The notes below the pieces were generated by a model. The model was given only the letters and a program-made list of their open reading frames with translations. It was not told where the DNA came from and made no database searches. Position numbers and translations under genes: made by a program. A stretch of 6,044 nt of DNA from Candidatus Methylomirabilota bacterium (GTDB lineage Bacteria; Methylomirabilota; Methylomirabilia; Methylomirabilales; 2-02-FULL-66-22), in assembly GCA_016208645.1 (NCBI GenBank), contig JACQXP010000134.1, positions 1 to 6,044 of the forward strand, given 5' to 3'. Positions 5,860 through 6,044 of this stretch are shown in pieces (position 1 is the first letter of the stretch; every line of letters starts with the position of its first letter).

Positions 5860-6044
5860 GCTATTCGGTCGACGCCAACAGCCTGCCGCACGTGCGCATG
5901 CTCTCGGAGGGGGAGGGATTTCTTGAGATCTACCGTGAGGTGACCGCCCGCTTCCCTGTCCGCGGCAACCTCGTCCCCGACGCCCACCTGGCAGCCCTCC
6001 TCCGGCAGCACGGCGTCCGCAGGCTGTACACGGTCGATCGGGAC
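5856..6044 (+). CDS. vapC: VapC-family PIN toxin, internally deleted, partial at window edge
   Basis: The frame encodes 63 residues to the window end without a stop. MSYSVDAN (1-8) is the canonical PIN N-terminus with the first catalytic Asp (Asp6). In intact relatives of the TIGR00028-type toxins (about 130-145 residues) this is followed by VLLYA..., a helix with the second acidic residue, and a Phe/Pro-rich middle. Here residue 9 jumps to LPHVRMLSEGEGFLEIYREV (10-29), normally found about 75-80 residues in. The C-terminal half is then regular: GNLVPDAHLAAL (37-48) with Asp42, and LYTVDRD (57-63) with Asp61/Asp63, normally followed by Phe and a short tail that lies beyond the window. About 70 codons therefore seem missing in frame, including the conserved Glu of the Mg2+ site and part of the core, so the RNase is probably inactive. 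The frame is intact and the start is coupled to vapB by ATGA. A sequencing or assembly collapse is possible. Confidence 0.72.
   Translation, partial: MSYSVDANSLPHVRMLSEGEGFLEIYREVTARFPVRGNLVPDAHLAALLRQHGVRRLYTVDRD

Noticed and set aside
5610..6011. A 133-codon minus-strand frame opposite vapBC
   Set aside because: It is antisense to clear vapB and PIN sequences, and its translation resembles no known protein.

Overview
The window is a GC-rich bacterial segment (about two thirds G+C by eye). Codons end mostly in G or C, starts include GTG, and long empty antisense frames are common. Nothing here fixes the taxon. The C-terminal domain of the β-propeller protein and the style of the vapBC pair remind me of uncultured soil or sediment lineages such as Methylomirabilota/Rokubacteria, but that is a weak guess from memory. 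There are no rRNA, tRNA, CRISPR or transposase genes.

Positions 119-5263 hold four genes on the plus strand that look like one transcription unit: a small DoxX/DoxD-like four-helix membrane protein; a polytopic GT-C-type (GT87-like) glycosyltransferase that probably uses polyprenyl-phosphate sugars; a processive GT2 of the cellulose synthase-like/CslA (mannan synthase-like) type; and an exported eight-bladed PQQ-like β-propeller with an extra C-terminal β-rich domain. The last three are tightly coupled: an ATGA overlap between the two transferases and a 17-nt overlap between the GT2 and the propeller gene, whose Shine-Dalgarno sequence lies inside the GT2 gene. The likely theme is synthesis of an envelope or extracellular glycan: two membrane sugar transferases with different donor chemistry plus a secreted scaffold. 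The polymer is not known.

Positions 5264-5619 are a 356-bp non-coding spacer with several small repeats and hairpins, including an imperfect GCCTG.../...CAGGC palindrome. It ends in a strong σ70-type promoter (TTGACA, 17 bp, TAGCAT) so close to the next ATG that the transcript should be leaderless.

Positions 5620-6044 carry a vapBC-type toxin-antitoxin pair in ATGA overlap. The VapB-like antitoxin looks complete. The VapC/PIN toxin frame appears to have lost about 70 internal codons in frame: its first eight residues, with the first catalytic Asp, are joined directly to the C-terminal half of the domain. It is open to the window edge. This probable disarmed toxin beside an intact antitoxin is the most notable observation here.
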